This document shows, in pieces, positions 1 to 6,190 of a stretch of 12,936 bases of DNA. Source of the DNA: Oligoflexia bacterium (GTDB lineage Bacteria > Bdellovibrionota > UBA1018); NCBI GenBank assembly GCA_025352185.1, contig JANXTV010000115.1:1-12936 (forward strand). The letters run 5' to 3'. Both the position numbers and the translations under genes were made by a program. The notes under the pieces are model-generated. The model was not told the DNA's origin and did not search any database. It saw nothing but the letters and a program-made list of their open reading frames with translations. Each line of letters starts with the position of its first letter. Position 1 is the stretch's first letter.

Positions 1-43
1 AAGGGCCCGACCTACTCGCGTAGGTTGGGCCCTTTTTATTTTT
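1..43 (+). terminator. Rho-independent terminator of a gene left of the window
   Basis: Bases 1-14 pair with 21-34 (14 bp with one G-T wobble) around a 6-nt loop at 15-20. The helix is GC-rich at its base (GGGCCC against GGGCCC) and is followed directly by a T-rich run to about position 43. This is a textbook intrinsic terminator reading rightwards. No gene ends inside the window before it, so it must serve a plus-strand gene ending outside. Whether it also works leftwards cannot be judged, because the bases before position 1 are not visible. Confidence 0.9.
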
Positions 44-62
44 CGGGATAGCGAGATAGAAT
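34..62 (+). promoter_or_regulatory. Possible promoter of the lipoprotein gene
   Basis: TAGAAT at 57-62 matches the sigma-70 -10 hexamer in 5 of 6 positions and lies 20 bp before the chosen start at 82. The -35 position (34-39) falls in the T tract of the terminator and is a poor match. If real, the leader is only about a dozen bases and begins near the ribosome binding site. The lipoprotein gene needs a promoter here if the upstream terminator is efficient, since only 38 nt separate them. The alternative is read-through from upstream. Confidence 0.22.
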
Positions 63-81
63 GGGGGAAGGAGATTTTTTA

Positions 82-537
82 ATGAGTATTCGAGTGATCG
101 TGTTCACAATCTCAGCACTGGCCACCTCGTTCGTCGGGTGCGCATCCCCGCAGAAAACAGTCACCGGAAAGAACTGTGTCAGTGAAATGGACCGATTCGG
201 GGAGCAGCTTATGAAGGATCGCTCGGGCTCCAAGATGCTCGACGCAACCCCGGCAACGATGGCGAAAATCGCGACTCCGATTGAAGCGAAAAGCACACTC
301 TTTAAGGCGTGTTACGAGAAGCATGTCGGCAGGGTCGGTAAAGAACAGGGAACGATTCGGTCCGCGTTTATCATCGGTGAGGACGGAACAGTATTAAAGG
401 CCTGTATCACGGAAACGACCTTCGCCGAATTCGAGTTTCAGTCCTGCGTGCTTGAGATCCTTAAGGCGACCGTATTTCCGAAGCTCGGCGGTGTCGCGCG
501 GGTGACGTATCCGTTTAAGTTTCAGGTAACGAACTAA
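82..537 (+). CDS. Small lipoprotein with AgmX/PglI-type C-terminal domain
   Basis: 151 aa. The N-terminus reads as a lipoprotein signal: MSIR, a hydrophobic stretch to about residue 19, then Cys20 in the context SFVGC. Phe at -3 is less usual than Leu, so lipidation is likely but not certain. Residues 74-147 resemble the AgmX/PglI C-terminal domain (myxo_SS_tail): CYE at 77-79, a beta-rich stretch with IGEDGTV at 98-104, SCVLEILKATVFP at 121-133 and VTYPFKF at 141-147. This fold is related to TonB C-terminal domains and usually sits at the end of larger envelope or motility proteins in myxobacteria; here it is nearly the whole mature protein. Its role is unknown. The ATG at 82 is chosen because AAGGAG lies 8 nt before it and the signal peptide starts there; the in-frame ATG at 61 precedes that site. 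It converges on the minus-strand gene, with overlapping stops. Confidence 0.75.
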   Translation: MSIRVIVFTISALATSFVGCASPQKTVTGKNCVSEMDRFGEQLMKDRSGSKMLDATPATMAKIATPIEAKSTLFKACYEKHVGRVGKEQGTIRSAFIIGEDGTVLKACITETTFAEFEFQSCVLEILKATVFPKLGGVARVTYPFKFQVTN

Positions 538-1364
538 AGGTGCAACCCCGTCGTCAGGTGGACGACCCGGGTTCCTTCAGGCTCGATACATTCGTCGACG
601 AACTTCAGAATCACCGAGCGGAGCGCGGCTTTTAGTTCCGGTAGTCTCGCTTCGTCGATCCCGAATGAAGACGTAAAGAAAAGTTCCTGCTCCGAAGTCA
701 CCGCACTTTTCGAGCGTACGGCGGCGGCTTCGCACGCCGATTGGAAAAGGGTCGCAAACGCCGCTCCCGCACCGCTCGCCTTCAGGGCGACGTGAAGATC
801 GAGGGGTAAAACCCGCTCGGTTGTTTCTTCGACGACTCCGGCTTTCGCGAGGAGCGCGATGGCTTTCCTTACGTCCAATTCATCGAGACGAGTGCGCGAG
901 GCGAGTTGGTCTCGGGTCGCACCCTTGCCGGGACTTCCGGCGGCGGCGTAGACGGCGAGGCAGTTACGATCGCGCATGACTTCGCTTACCGAAGGATTTG
1001 CGCGTTCTGGAAGTTCGCGGCGCGAGCGCGTCCACTCTCGAGACCGAAGTTCGGAAATTCCGCGTTCGACGCTCTCGGGCTTTAAGTCGGGAAAAAGGTC
1101 CCGTTCTTCGCGGGCAACTAGGTACCGGAAATACCGACGCCCCGAGGGGGGTAGTTTTAAAGCAGTCTCGAATGCGCGAAACGATTTTACGGTGAGTCGT
1201 CTCCGACCGGAAATGACGTCCCCCGGAAAGCCTCGCCCGAAGCCAGCAGCTCGAGCGAGGTCGGAAAGACTGATCTTACGGGTCTCGAGATACGCCTGGA
1301 GAAAGGCCCGGTAATCGGGCGCGAGGCGAAGCGAGTCCCATTTATTTTCACGAATCGGAGTCAT
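534..1364 (-). CDS. TIGR02147 family helix-turn-helix protein
   Basis: 276 aa, a usual length for the family. Residues about 16-90 match the family's N-terminal part: YRAFLQAYLETRK, then a helix-turn-helix-like segment (SLSDLARAAGF at 32-42, GRRRLTVKSFRAFETALKL at 53-71) and YFRYLVA (78-84). Residues about 136-182 look like a winged helix (RDQLASRTRLDELDVRKA, then LLAKAGVVEE). The C-terminus (EQELFFTSSFG at 225-235, LKAALRSVILKF at 244-255, HLTTGLHL at the end) follows the family's characteristic ending. The molecular role of this family is not established; DNA binding and transcription control are inferred from the fold. The ATG at 1364 is preferred over an in-frame GTG at 1424, which would overlap the upstream gene by 43 nt. 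No good ribosome binding site is visible, so translational coupling to the gene ending 17 nt upstream is likely. Confidence 0.8.
   Translation of the reverse strand: MTPIRENKWDSLRLAPDYRAFLQAYLETRKISLSDLARAAGFGRGFPGDVISGRRRLTVKSFRAFETALKLPPSGRRYFRYLVAREERDLFPDLKPESVERGISELRSREWTRSRRELPERANPSVSEVMRDRNCLAVYAAAGSPGKGATRDQLASRTRLDELDVRKAIALLAKAGVVEETTERVLPLDLHVALKASGAGAAFATLFQSACEAAAVRSKSAVTSEQELFFTSSFGIDEARLPELKAALRSVILKFVDECIEPEGTRVVHLTTGLHL
544..573. other. Stem-loop just past the convergent stop codons
   Basis: GTCGTC (550-555) pairs with GACGAC (561-566) around a 5-nt loop. An outer stem AACCC (544-548) pairs with GGGTT (569-573) across a small 1x2 internal loop. It begins 7 nt after the plus-strand lipoprotein stop and lies inside the last codons of the minus-strand gene. 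No T run follows on either strand, so it is not a classical intrinsic terminator. It may protect the 3' end of the lipoprotein mRNA or pause polymerase between the convergent genes, or it may be a by-product of coding sequence. Confidence 0.3.
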
Positions 1365-1381
1365 TGCTCGTACTTCTGATC

Positions 1382-1780
1382 TTAGTTGTGGGCCGACATA
1401 CCGCCGTGGGCAGGCGTAACGCACTTATCGAGGTGGAGATCGAACTCTTCGCTATCGAGTCCGGCTTCGTCCATACCCGGGAGACCGAGGCGGTATTCAA
1501 AAGAACCGAAAGGAAGTTCCAGCGTCCCGAGTTTTTTACCCGATTGATTCGAGATCGTGATTTTCGCCGAAGAAATTTCGACGTGCTTCTTTCCTTCGCA
1601 AGCCTTGATTGGGCGAGACATCAGGGTGTTGATTACGACCGAGTAATACTTAGGGCCGACGACACAAGACATGCGGCTCGGCATTGCACTCACGGTCGGA
1701 GTACATGGGTCGAGGGAATCGGCTCCGGCGAGTGGCGAAAAGCTAAGGAGGGCGACGAGAACGAAAAGATTCTTTAACAT
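1382..1780 (-). CDS. Small secreted protein of unknown function
   Basis: 132 aa. I do not recognise the family. A Sec signal peptide is clear: MLKN, a hydrophobic core to about residue 17, and a probable cleavage site after AGA (18-20). The mature part of about 112 aa has four cysteines (26, 39, 61, 120), an even number compatible with two disulfides in the periplasm or outside the cell, and looks beta-rich. There is no lipobox and no further membrane segment. The start is well supported: AGGAG lies 5 nt before the ATG. It is the first gene of a two-gene unit with the TIGR02147 protein 17 nt downstream, so it may be that regulator's partner or target. Upstream is the 321-nt gene-free stretch that probably carries its promoter. 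Confidence 0.75.
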   Translation of the reverse strand: MLKNLFVLVALLSFSPLAGADSLDPCTPTVSAMPSRMSCVVGPKYYSVVINTLMSRPIKACEGKKHVEISSAKITISNQSGKKLGTLELPFGSFEYRLGLPGMDEAGLDSEEFDLHLDKCVTPAHGGMSAHN

Positions 1781-1875
1781 GGGAACTCCTGGGAACGAAG
1801 AGAGACGGATCGTAAGAGAGACCCATCTCGGGTTTTAGTTATTTGCCGTTTTGGCGAAAGGTTTGGACGAAGCGG

Positions 1876-1904
1876 GTTATACACAGCGCACCGCCTCCAC
1901 GACA
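1876..1904 (-). promoter_or_regulatory. Possible promoter of the secreted-protein/TIGR02147 pair
   Basis: On the minus strand TATAAC (1881 down to 1876) matches the -10 consensus in 5 of 6 positions. With a 17-bp spacer, the -35 position (1904-1899) reads TGTCGT, a poor match, so an activator would probably be needed. Transcription would start near 1869 and give a leader of about 90 nt before the ATG at 1780. The first copy of the 12-bp repeat lies about 32 bp upstream of this -35 position, a suitable place for an activator. This is a guess from consensus matching only. Confidence 0.2.
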
Positions 1905-1938
1905 GGCTAGAATCGTGGGTCGAAGTGGTATTTGTCGT

Positions 1939-1950
1939 CAACCGCGGACA
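1939..1950. repeat. 12-bp direct repeat, copy 1 (CAACCGCGGACA)
   Basis: The 12-mer CAACCGCGGACA is identical to the copy at 2041-2052, in the same orientation, with starts 102 bp apart. Its core CCGCGG is a palindrome. By simple arithmetic a 12-base same-strand match in 321 bp of random sequence is expected about 0.003 times, so it is unlikely to be chance, although CG-rich composition raises that figure. A regulator binding site is one reading. Confidence 0.55.
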
Positions 1951-2040
1951 GCGAGGGTCGACAGGGCGGGAAAATTTGGCAATTTAGTGAGTATTTTTAA
2001 TAACTTAAGTCACAGCACAAATACCCAATCCCGACGACAC

Positions 2041-2052
2041 CAACCGCGGACA
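2041..2052. repeat. 12-bp direct repeat, copy 2 (CAACCGCGGACA)
   Basis: Second perfect copy of the 12-mer at 1939-1950. The two copies lie on either side of the AT-rich island. The 102-bp separation is a little under ten helical turns, so the copies would face roughly the same side of the DNA. This copy is 50 nt past the uvrA stop. Flanking bases differ from copy 1, so the shared unit is sharply bounded. Confidence 0.55.
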
Positions 2053-2101
2053 CATACGGCCATACGCGTTATAACGGGTTTGGGCGACTGAAACGGGCGC
2101 T

Positions 2102-4777
2102 CTAATTCGAATTTGGGGCGGCTACGGAAGGCTTAAGGACCGGTTTTAGGTAACGAGCCGTATGGGAGCCCTTCACTTTCACGATTTCTTCGGGAGTTCC
2201 GACGGCGATAATTTCACCACCGCCCGCGCCCCCTTCGGGGCCGACGTCGATCACCCAGTCGGCGACCTTAATCATATCGAGATTATGTTCGATGATGATC
2301 ACGGTATTTCCCTGATCTACGAGCGTTTGGAGCATCGAAACGAGCTTACGCACATCTTCGAAATGAAGTCCGGTCGAGGGTTCGTCGAGAATGTAAACGG
2401 TCTTACCGGTGCCGCGCTTAGAGAGTTCACGCGAGAGTTTAATCCGCTGCGCTTCACCGCCCGAAAGAGTGGTCGCCGATTGGCCGAGTTTTAAATAACC
2501 GAGACCGACGTCGTTTTGGACCCCGAGACGCGCCTTAATCCAGTAAACGGAATCGAAAAAGGCATGTGCTTCCTCAATCGTCATATCGAGGACTTCGGCA
2601 ATATTCTTTCCCTTAAATCGAATGTCTAGGGTTTCGCGGTTATAGCGTTTTCCTTTACAGACGTCGCAGGTGACGAAGACATCGGGTAAGAAGTGCATTT
2701 CAATCTTCGTAACGCCGTCGCCTTCACACGCTTCGCACCGACCCCCTTTTACGTTAAACGAAAACCGGCCCGGTTTATAACCGCGGATCTGGGATTCGGG
2801 GAGCTGGGCGAAAAGATCCCGCACGAACGTAAAAATTCCCGTGTAGGTCGCGGGGTTCGAGCGCGGAGTGCGGCCGATCGGACTTTGATCGATATCGACA
2901 ACTTTATCGACGAGATCGACACCGATTGCTCTTTTAATCTTAGGTTCCGCAATTTTTGCTTGGTAGACGTGACGAGCGAGCAGGCGGAAGACGGTGTCGA
3001 TCACGAGCGTGGATTTTCCACTTCCGGAGACCCCGGTTACGGCCGTAAAGGTTCCGAGCGGAAAATCAACGGTCAGGTCTTTTAGGTTATTCTGTTTTGC
3101 GCCCTCGATACGGAGTACGCGCTTTTTATCGAAAGGGCGACGCTTTGCGGGAATCGGAACGGTCAGCTCGCCGCGTAGATACTTTGCGGTAAGGCTATTT
3201 TTCGATTTCAGAATTTCGTCATAGGTACCCGTAGCGACCACCTCGCCACCGTGTACCCCGGCCGCCGGACCGATATCGATCACGAAGTCCGATTGCTTCA
3301 TCGTGTCTTCATCGTGCTCGACGACGAGCACGGTATTTCCTAGGTCCCGGAGCCGCTTCAGTGTCGAAATGAGGCGAGCATTATCACGCTGGTGAAGGCC
3401 GATCGAAGGCTCGTCGAGAACGTAGATGACGCCTACGAGCGAAGTCCCGATTTGGGTCGCCAGCCGAATTCGCTGCGATTCTCCACCCGAAAGGGTCGAT
3501 GCCGAACGCGAAAGTGAAAGGTATCCGACTCCGACCTCGTTTAAGAACCGAATGCGATCATTGATCTCCTGGATGATTCTGAAAGCAATCAAGTGCTCGC
3601 GGTCCGTGAGTTTAATTTTTTCAAAGACAAGAGCCAGGTCGGTCACCGCGAGTTCCGCGACGTCCGAAATATTTTTTCCCGCGACTTTAAAATAACGACT
3701 TTCAATTCGTAGGCGTTGGCCGAGGCATTCCGGGCAGGGGTGGCTGTCGGGCGTAACCTCGTCGAGAAAAACCGGATTTTCATTCCGGGAATCGCCGTCG
3801 TCATCGGTTTCTGCGGCCGCGGTGAATCGGCGATCCACTCCGAGTCCGTCGCATGCGGGGCATGCCCCCATCGGACTATTAAAGGAGAATGTCCGGGGCT
3901 CCGGCGCCGGATAACTAATTCCACAGTCTTGGCAGGCGAATTTTTCTGAGAGGAGAACTTCTTCAGTTTCCTTTGCGCCGACCACCTCGAGGATGATTTG
4001 TCCTTCGCCTAATTTTAAAGCGAGTTCGACGGAATCGCTTACGCGTGTACCGAGGACACCGCGGTCGCCTTTAATAATGAGGCGATCGACGTAGACATCG
4101 ATCGTGTGCTTTTTATTCTTATCGAGCGCAATATCCTGAGAAAGATCGAGGACCTCTCCGTCGATTCGTACGCGCACGAAACCGCGCTGACGAAGACCAA
4201 GGAGCTCCTTCTGGTACTCCCCCTTTCGCCCCTTCACTACCGGCGCGAGAACGGCGAGTTTCGTATTTTCCGGATAACCTAGGACTTGATCCGTAATCTG
4301 CTGTGGAGACTGTGACTTAATCGGCTTTCCACACTGGTAGCAAAACGGTTTTCCGATGCGCGAGTAGAGCAGGCGCATATAGTCCCACAGTTCGGTCACG
4401 GTTCCGACGGTCGACCGCGGATTATAGCCCACCGTCTTCTGTTCGATGGAAATCGTGGGGCTTAGGCCTTCGATGAGGTCGACCTCGGGTTTCCCTACTT
4501 GTTCGAGAAACTGCCGAGCGTACGCGGAAAGACTCTCGACGTAGCGACGTTGCCCTTCGGCATAGATCGTGTCGAACGCGAGAGAGCTTTTACCCGAACC
4601 CGAAAGGCCGGTAATTACCGTAAGGGTATCGCGGGGTATCGTCACGCTGAGGTTTTTTAGATTATGCGTCCGAGCACCCTTAACCACGATGGCTTCATCG
4701 GGAAGGGGGACTAAAGAATCCGGAAGTGCCGGTTTCTTCTTCTTCGATCCGCGTTCGGGTTTAGTGAGTGTTTCCAT
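2102..4777 (-). CDS. uvrA: UvrA, excinuclease ABC subunit A, with a reduced insertion domain
   Basis: 891 aa; most UvrA proteins are about 940. UvrA is the damage-sensing dimer of nucleotide excision repair: it loads UvrB at lesions, and Mfd hands it stalled polymerase sites. Both ABC ATPase halves are complete: Walker A at 57-65 and 582-590, ABC signatures LSGGESQRI (429-437) and LSGGEAQRI (771-779), Walker B YVLDEPS (452-458) and YILDEPS (795-801). All zinc cysteines are present: C146/C149, C282/C285, C306/C309, C348/C351, and C681/C684 with C704/C707. The UvrB-binding region (about 120-245) is intact, which argues against a UvrA2-type paralogue. Odd: only 38 acidic residues separate C309 from C348, where the insertion domain normally lies. 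The N-terminus has about 28 extra residues with a lysine run at 12-15. The ATG at 4777 overlaps the previous gene by 17 nt and has no clear ribosome binding site, suggesting coupled translation. Confidence 0.97.
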   Translation of the reverse strand: METLTKPERGSKKKKPALPDSLVPLPDEAIVVKGARTHNLKNLSVTIPRDTLTVITGLSGSGKSSLAFDTIYAEGQRRYVESLSAYARQFLEQVGKPEVDLIEGLSPTISIEQKTVGYNPRSTVGTVTELWDYMRLLYSRIGKPFCYQCGKPIKSQSPQQITDQVLGYPENTKLAVLAPVVKGRKGEYQKELLGLRQRGFVRVRIDGEVLDLSQDIALDKNKKHTIDVYVDRLIIKGDRGVLGTRVSDSVELALKLGEGQIILEVVGAKETEEVLLSEKFACQDCGISYPAPEPRTFSFNSPMGACPACDGLGVDRRFTAAAETDDDGDSRNENPVFLDEVTPDSHPCPECLGQRLRIESRYFKVAGKNISDVAELAVTDLALVFEKIKLTDREHLIAFRIIQEINDRIRFLNEVGVGYLSLSRSASTLSGGESQRIRLATQIGTSLVGVIYVLDEPSIGLHQRDNARLISTLKRLRDLGNTVLVVEHDEDTMKQSDFVIDIGPAAGVHGGEVVATGTYDEILKSKNSLTAKYLRGELTVPIPAKRRPFDKKRVLRIEGAKQNNLKDLTVDFPLGTFTAVTGVSGSGKSTLVIDTVFRLLARHVYQAKIAEPKIKRAIGVDLVDKVVDIDQSPIGRTPRSNPATYTGIFTFVRDLFAQLPESQIRGYKPGRFSFNVKGGRCEACEGDGVTKIEMHFLPDVFVTCDVCKGKRYNRETLDIRFKGKNIAEVLDMTIEEAHAFFDSVYWIKARLGVQNDVGLGYLKLGQSATTLSGGEAQRIKLSRELSKRGTGKTVYILDEPSTGLHFEDVRKLVSMLQTLVDQGNTVIIIEHNLDMIKVADWVIDVGPEGGAGGGEIIAVGTPEEIVKVKGSHTARYLKPVLKPSVAAPNSN

Positions 4778-6188
4778 GAGTTTCTATCGGAGGGTGTCCG
4801 ATCTCTTTCGCCGTCGCCTGGAGGGCAGACTCAACGACGGTTCTAATTTCGTTCAGACGGGCTTCAGACTTCGATTCGAAACGAAGTACGATCACCGGTT
4901 GCGTGTTAGATGCGCGTACGAGCCCCCAACCGTCACCGAAATCGATTCGGATGCCGTCGATGTCGTTCACTTTACCTTTTCCGAGGGCTTTAAGTTTAGC
5001 CTTCGTCCCCTCGACGAGCGAGAACTTCTTCTCTTCAATGCAGTCGACCCGGATTTCGGGCGTGTTTACGGTTTTTTCGAGATCGGCGAGATTTATCGAA
5101 AAGGGGCCCTGGGTCGCGCAGGCAATTTCGTAAACCCGGGTTCCCGCGTAAATGGCGTCGTCGAAACCGAAATATCGGTCGGCAAAAAAGATATGTCCCG
5201 ACATTTCTCCGGCGAGGAGCGCTTTCGTTTCCTTCATTTTCGATTTAATGAGGGAATGCCCGGTTTTCCACATGATCGGAACTCCGCCTTTCCGAGCGAT
5301 GTCCTCGTAAAGGCGATAACTCGACTTCACTTCGCTGATGATCGTCGCGCCCGGATTATCTTTCAGGACATCTCGAGCGAAGAGCACCATCATTTCGTCG
5401 CCGTAAATGATTCGTCCCGTTTCATCGGCAAGTCCAATACGGTCTGAGTCGCCGTCGAAGGCAATCCCGAGATCGGCGCCGACGCGTTTCATTTCGGTGA
5501 CCATATCCTTAAGATTTGCCGGGACCGTAGGGTCGGGATGGTGGTTCGGAAAGTTTCCGTCGAGTTCGCAGTAAAGAGGAAAGACCTCGGCGCCGAGACG
5601 CTTAAAAAGTTCCGGCGCGACGGTGCTCGCGGTACCATTACCCGCGTCGAGCACGATCTTTTTCTTCGTGAGTGGCTTTGCGTGTTTAACGATGTAGTCG
5701 ATGTAGGGTGCGATCGGTTCGAAGTCGGAGACGTCACCCATTTTTTTTGCGTGAACTGCGGGCTTATCCATGAGGACGCGAAGGTCTTGGACCTGCTTGC
5801 CGTGAATCGTGTCTCGCCCAACGGAGATTTTAAATCCGTTATAGTCACCCGGATTATGCGAGCCCGTGACCATAATCCCGCCGTCGAGGTCGAGCGTGAA
5901 CACCGAAAAGTAAGTGAGCGGAGTCGGGCAGATGCCGACGCGAATGACATCGAGGCCGCCCTTACGAAGTCCGTCGACGAGCGCTTCCGTAAGGGAGTCC
6001 GACGAAAGCCGGCAGTCCTTTCCCACCGCGACGGTGAGCGCCTTTCGATTCTTCAGAGGCTTTCGGTCGGCGATGTACTGCGCGTAGACCTGTCCGAGGT
6101 GCTCGGCAAAAGCGGGGGTGAGGTCTTTTCCGGCAATGCCGCGAATATCGTACTCTCGGAAAATCGTCGGATTCCATTTTGAGGTCAT
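4761..6188 (-). CDS. algC: Phosphomannomutase/phosphoglucomutase (AlgC/ManB type)
   Basis: 475 aa, close to Pseudomonas AlgC (about 463). It interconverts hexose 1- and 6-phosphates (mannose and/or glucose), feeding GDP-mannose, LPS and capsule precursors in the cytoplasm. All four alpha-D-phosphohexomutase signatures are present: phosphoserine loop TGSHNP (Ser110), metal loop DGDSDR (245-250), sugar-recognition loop GEMSGH (327-332) and phosphate-binding loop RASNTQP (425-431). The GEMSGH loop is typical of enzymes using both sugars; substrate preference cannot be settled by reading. The N-terminus (FREYDIRG, 10-17) is also typical. The start at 6188 lies 2 nt after the pdxA stop, with AAAGGA about 10 nt upstream. 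The symbol is by family resemblance; manB would also be acceptable. Confidence 0.93.
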   Translation of the reverse strand: MTSKWNPTIFREYDIRGIAGKDLTPAFAEHLGQVYAQYIADRKPLKNRKALTVAVGKDCRLSSDSLTEALVDGLRKGGLDVIRVGICPTPLTYFSVFTLDLDGGIMVTGSHNPGDYNGFKISVGRDTIHGKQVQDLRVLMDKPAVHAKKMGDVSDFEPIAPYIDYIVKHAKPLTKKKIVLDAGNGTASTVAPELFKRLGAEVFPLYCELDGNFPNHHPDPTVPANLKDMVTEMKRVGADLGIAFDGDSDRIGLADETGRIIYGDEMMVLFARDVLKDNPGATIISEVKSSYRLYEDIARKGGVPIMWKTGHSLIKSKMKETKALLAGEMSGHIFFADRYFGFDDAIYAGTRVYEIACATQGPFSINLADLEKTVNTPEIRVDCIEEKKFSLVEGTKAKLKALGKGKVNDIDGIRIDFGDGWGLVRASNTQPVIVLRFESKSEARLNEIRTVVESALQATAKEIGHPPIETHGNTH

Positions 6189-6190
6189 AC

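Larger units (their letters stand above)
1781..2101. other. 321-nt gene-free stretch between uvrA and the secreted-protein pair
   Basis: No convincing coding sequence is present on either strand. On the minus strand this is both the 3' end of the uvrA transcript and the promoter region of the secreted-protein gene. It holds a perfect 12-bp direct repeat (1939-1950 and 2041-2052), a 10-bp palindrome CGTTATAACG (2067-2076), an AT-rich island (1971-2010), TTATACACA (1877-1885), and a weak hairpin TTTGCC/GGCGAA near 1843-1857 without a T run. On the plus strand TTGGCA (1976-1981) with TAATAA (1998-2003) resembles a weak promoter pointing antisense into uvrA, which I do not trust. No T-tailed hairpin follows uvrA, so its transcript may end by Rho or read through into the next pair. 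I recognise no known structured RNA here. Confidence 0.6.

Noticed and set aside
1900..1930. GGGTCGAAGTGG resembling a tRNA T-loop
   Set aside because: No matching acceptor, anticodon or D arms could be folded around it.
1976..2003. TTGGCA / TAATAA promoter-like pair on the plus strand
   Set aside because: Weak -10 and no plus-strand gene downstream; transcription would only run antisense into uvrA. AT-rich islands easily give such matches.
2010..2063. 17-codon ATG frame on the minus strand in the gene-free stretch, a possible leader peptide
   Set aside because: No ribosome binding site before it and no attenuator-like hairpins after it; short frames like this are expected by chance.
1843..2091. 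Open frame of 82 codons on the plus strand in the gene-free stretch
   Set aside because: No ATG start, no ribosome binding site, arginine-rich meaningless product, and it spans the AT-rich island and both repeats.
4685..4777. Shorter uvrA starting at the GTG codon of Val31, close to the usual UvrA N-terminus
   Set aside because: No ribosome binding site before it, while the ATG at 4777 overlaps the upstream gene end in the usual coupled fashion. Still, the extra 28 residues are not conserved in the family as I know it, so the start is not certain.
4569..5447. Open frame of 292 codons on the plus strand, opposite uvrA and the phosphomutase gene
   Set aside because: It lies entirely antisense to two strongly recognised genes, its product resembles no family, and such shadows are common opposite coding sequence of this composition.
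5538..6182. Open frame of 214 codons on the plus strand, opposite the phosphomutase gene
   Set aside because: Antisense to a complete, motif-rich enzyme; charged low-complexity product with no recognisable fold.
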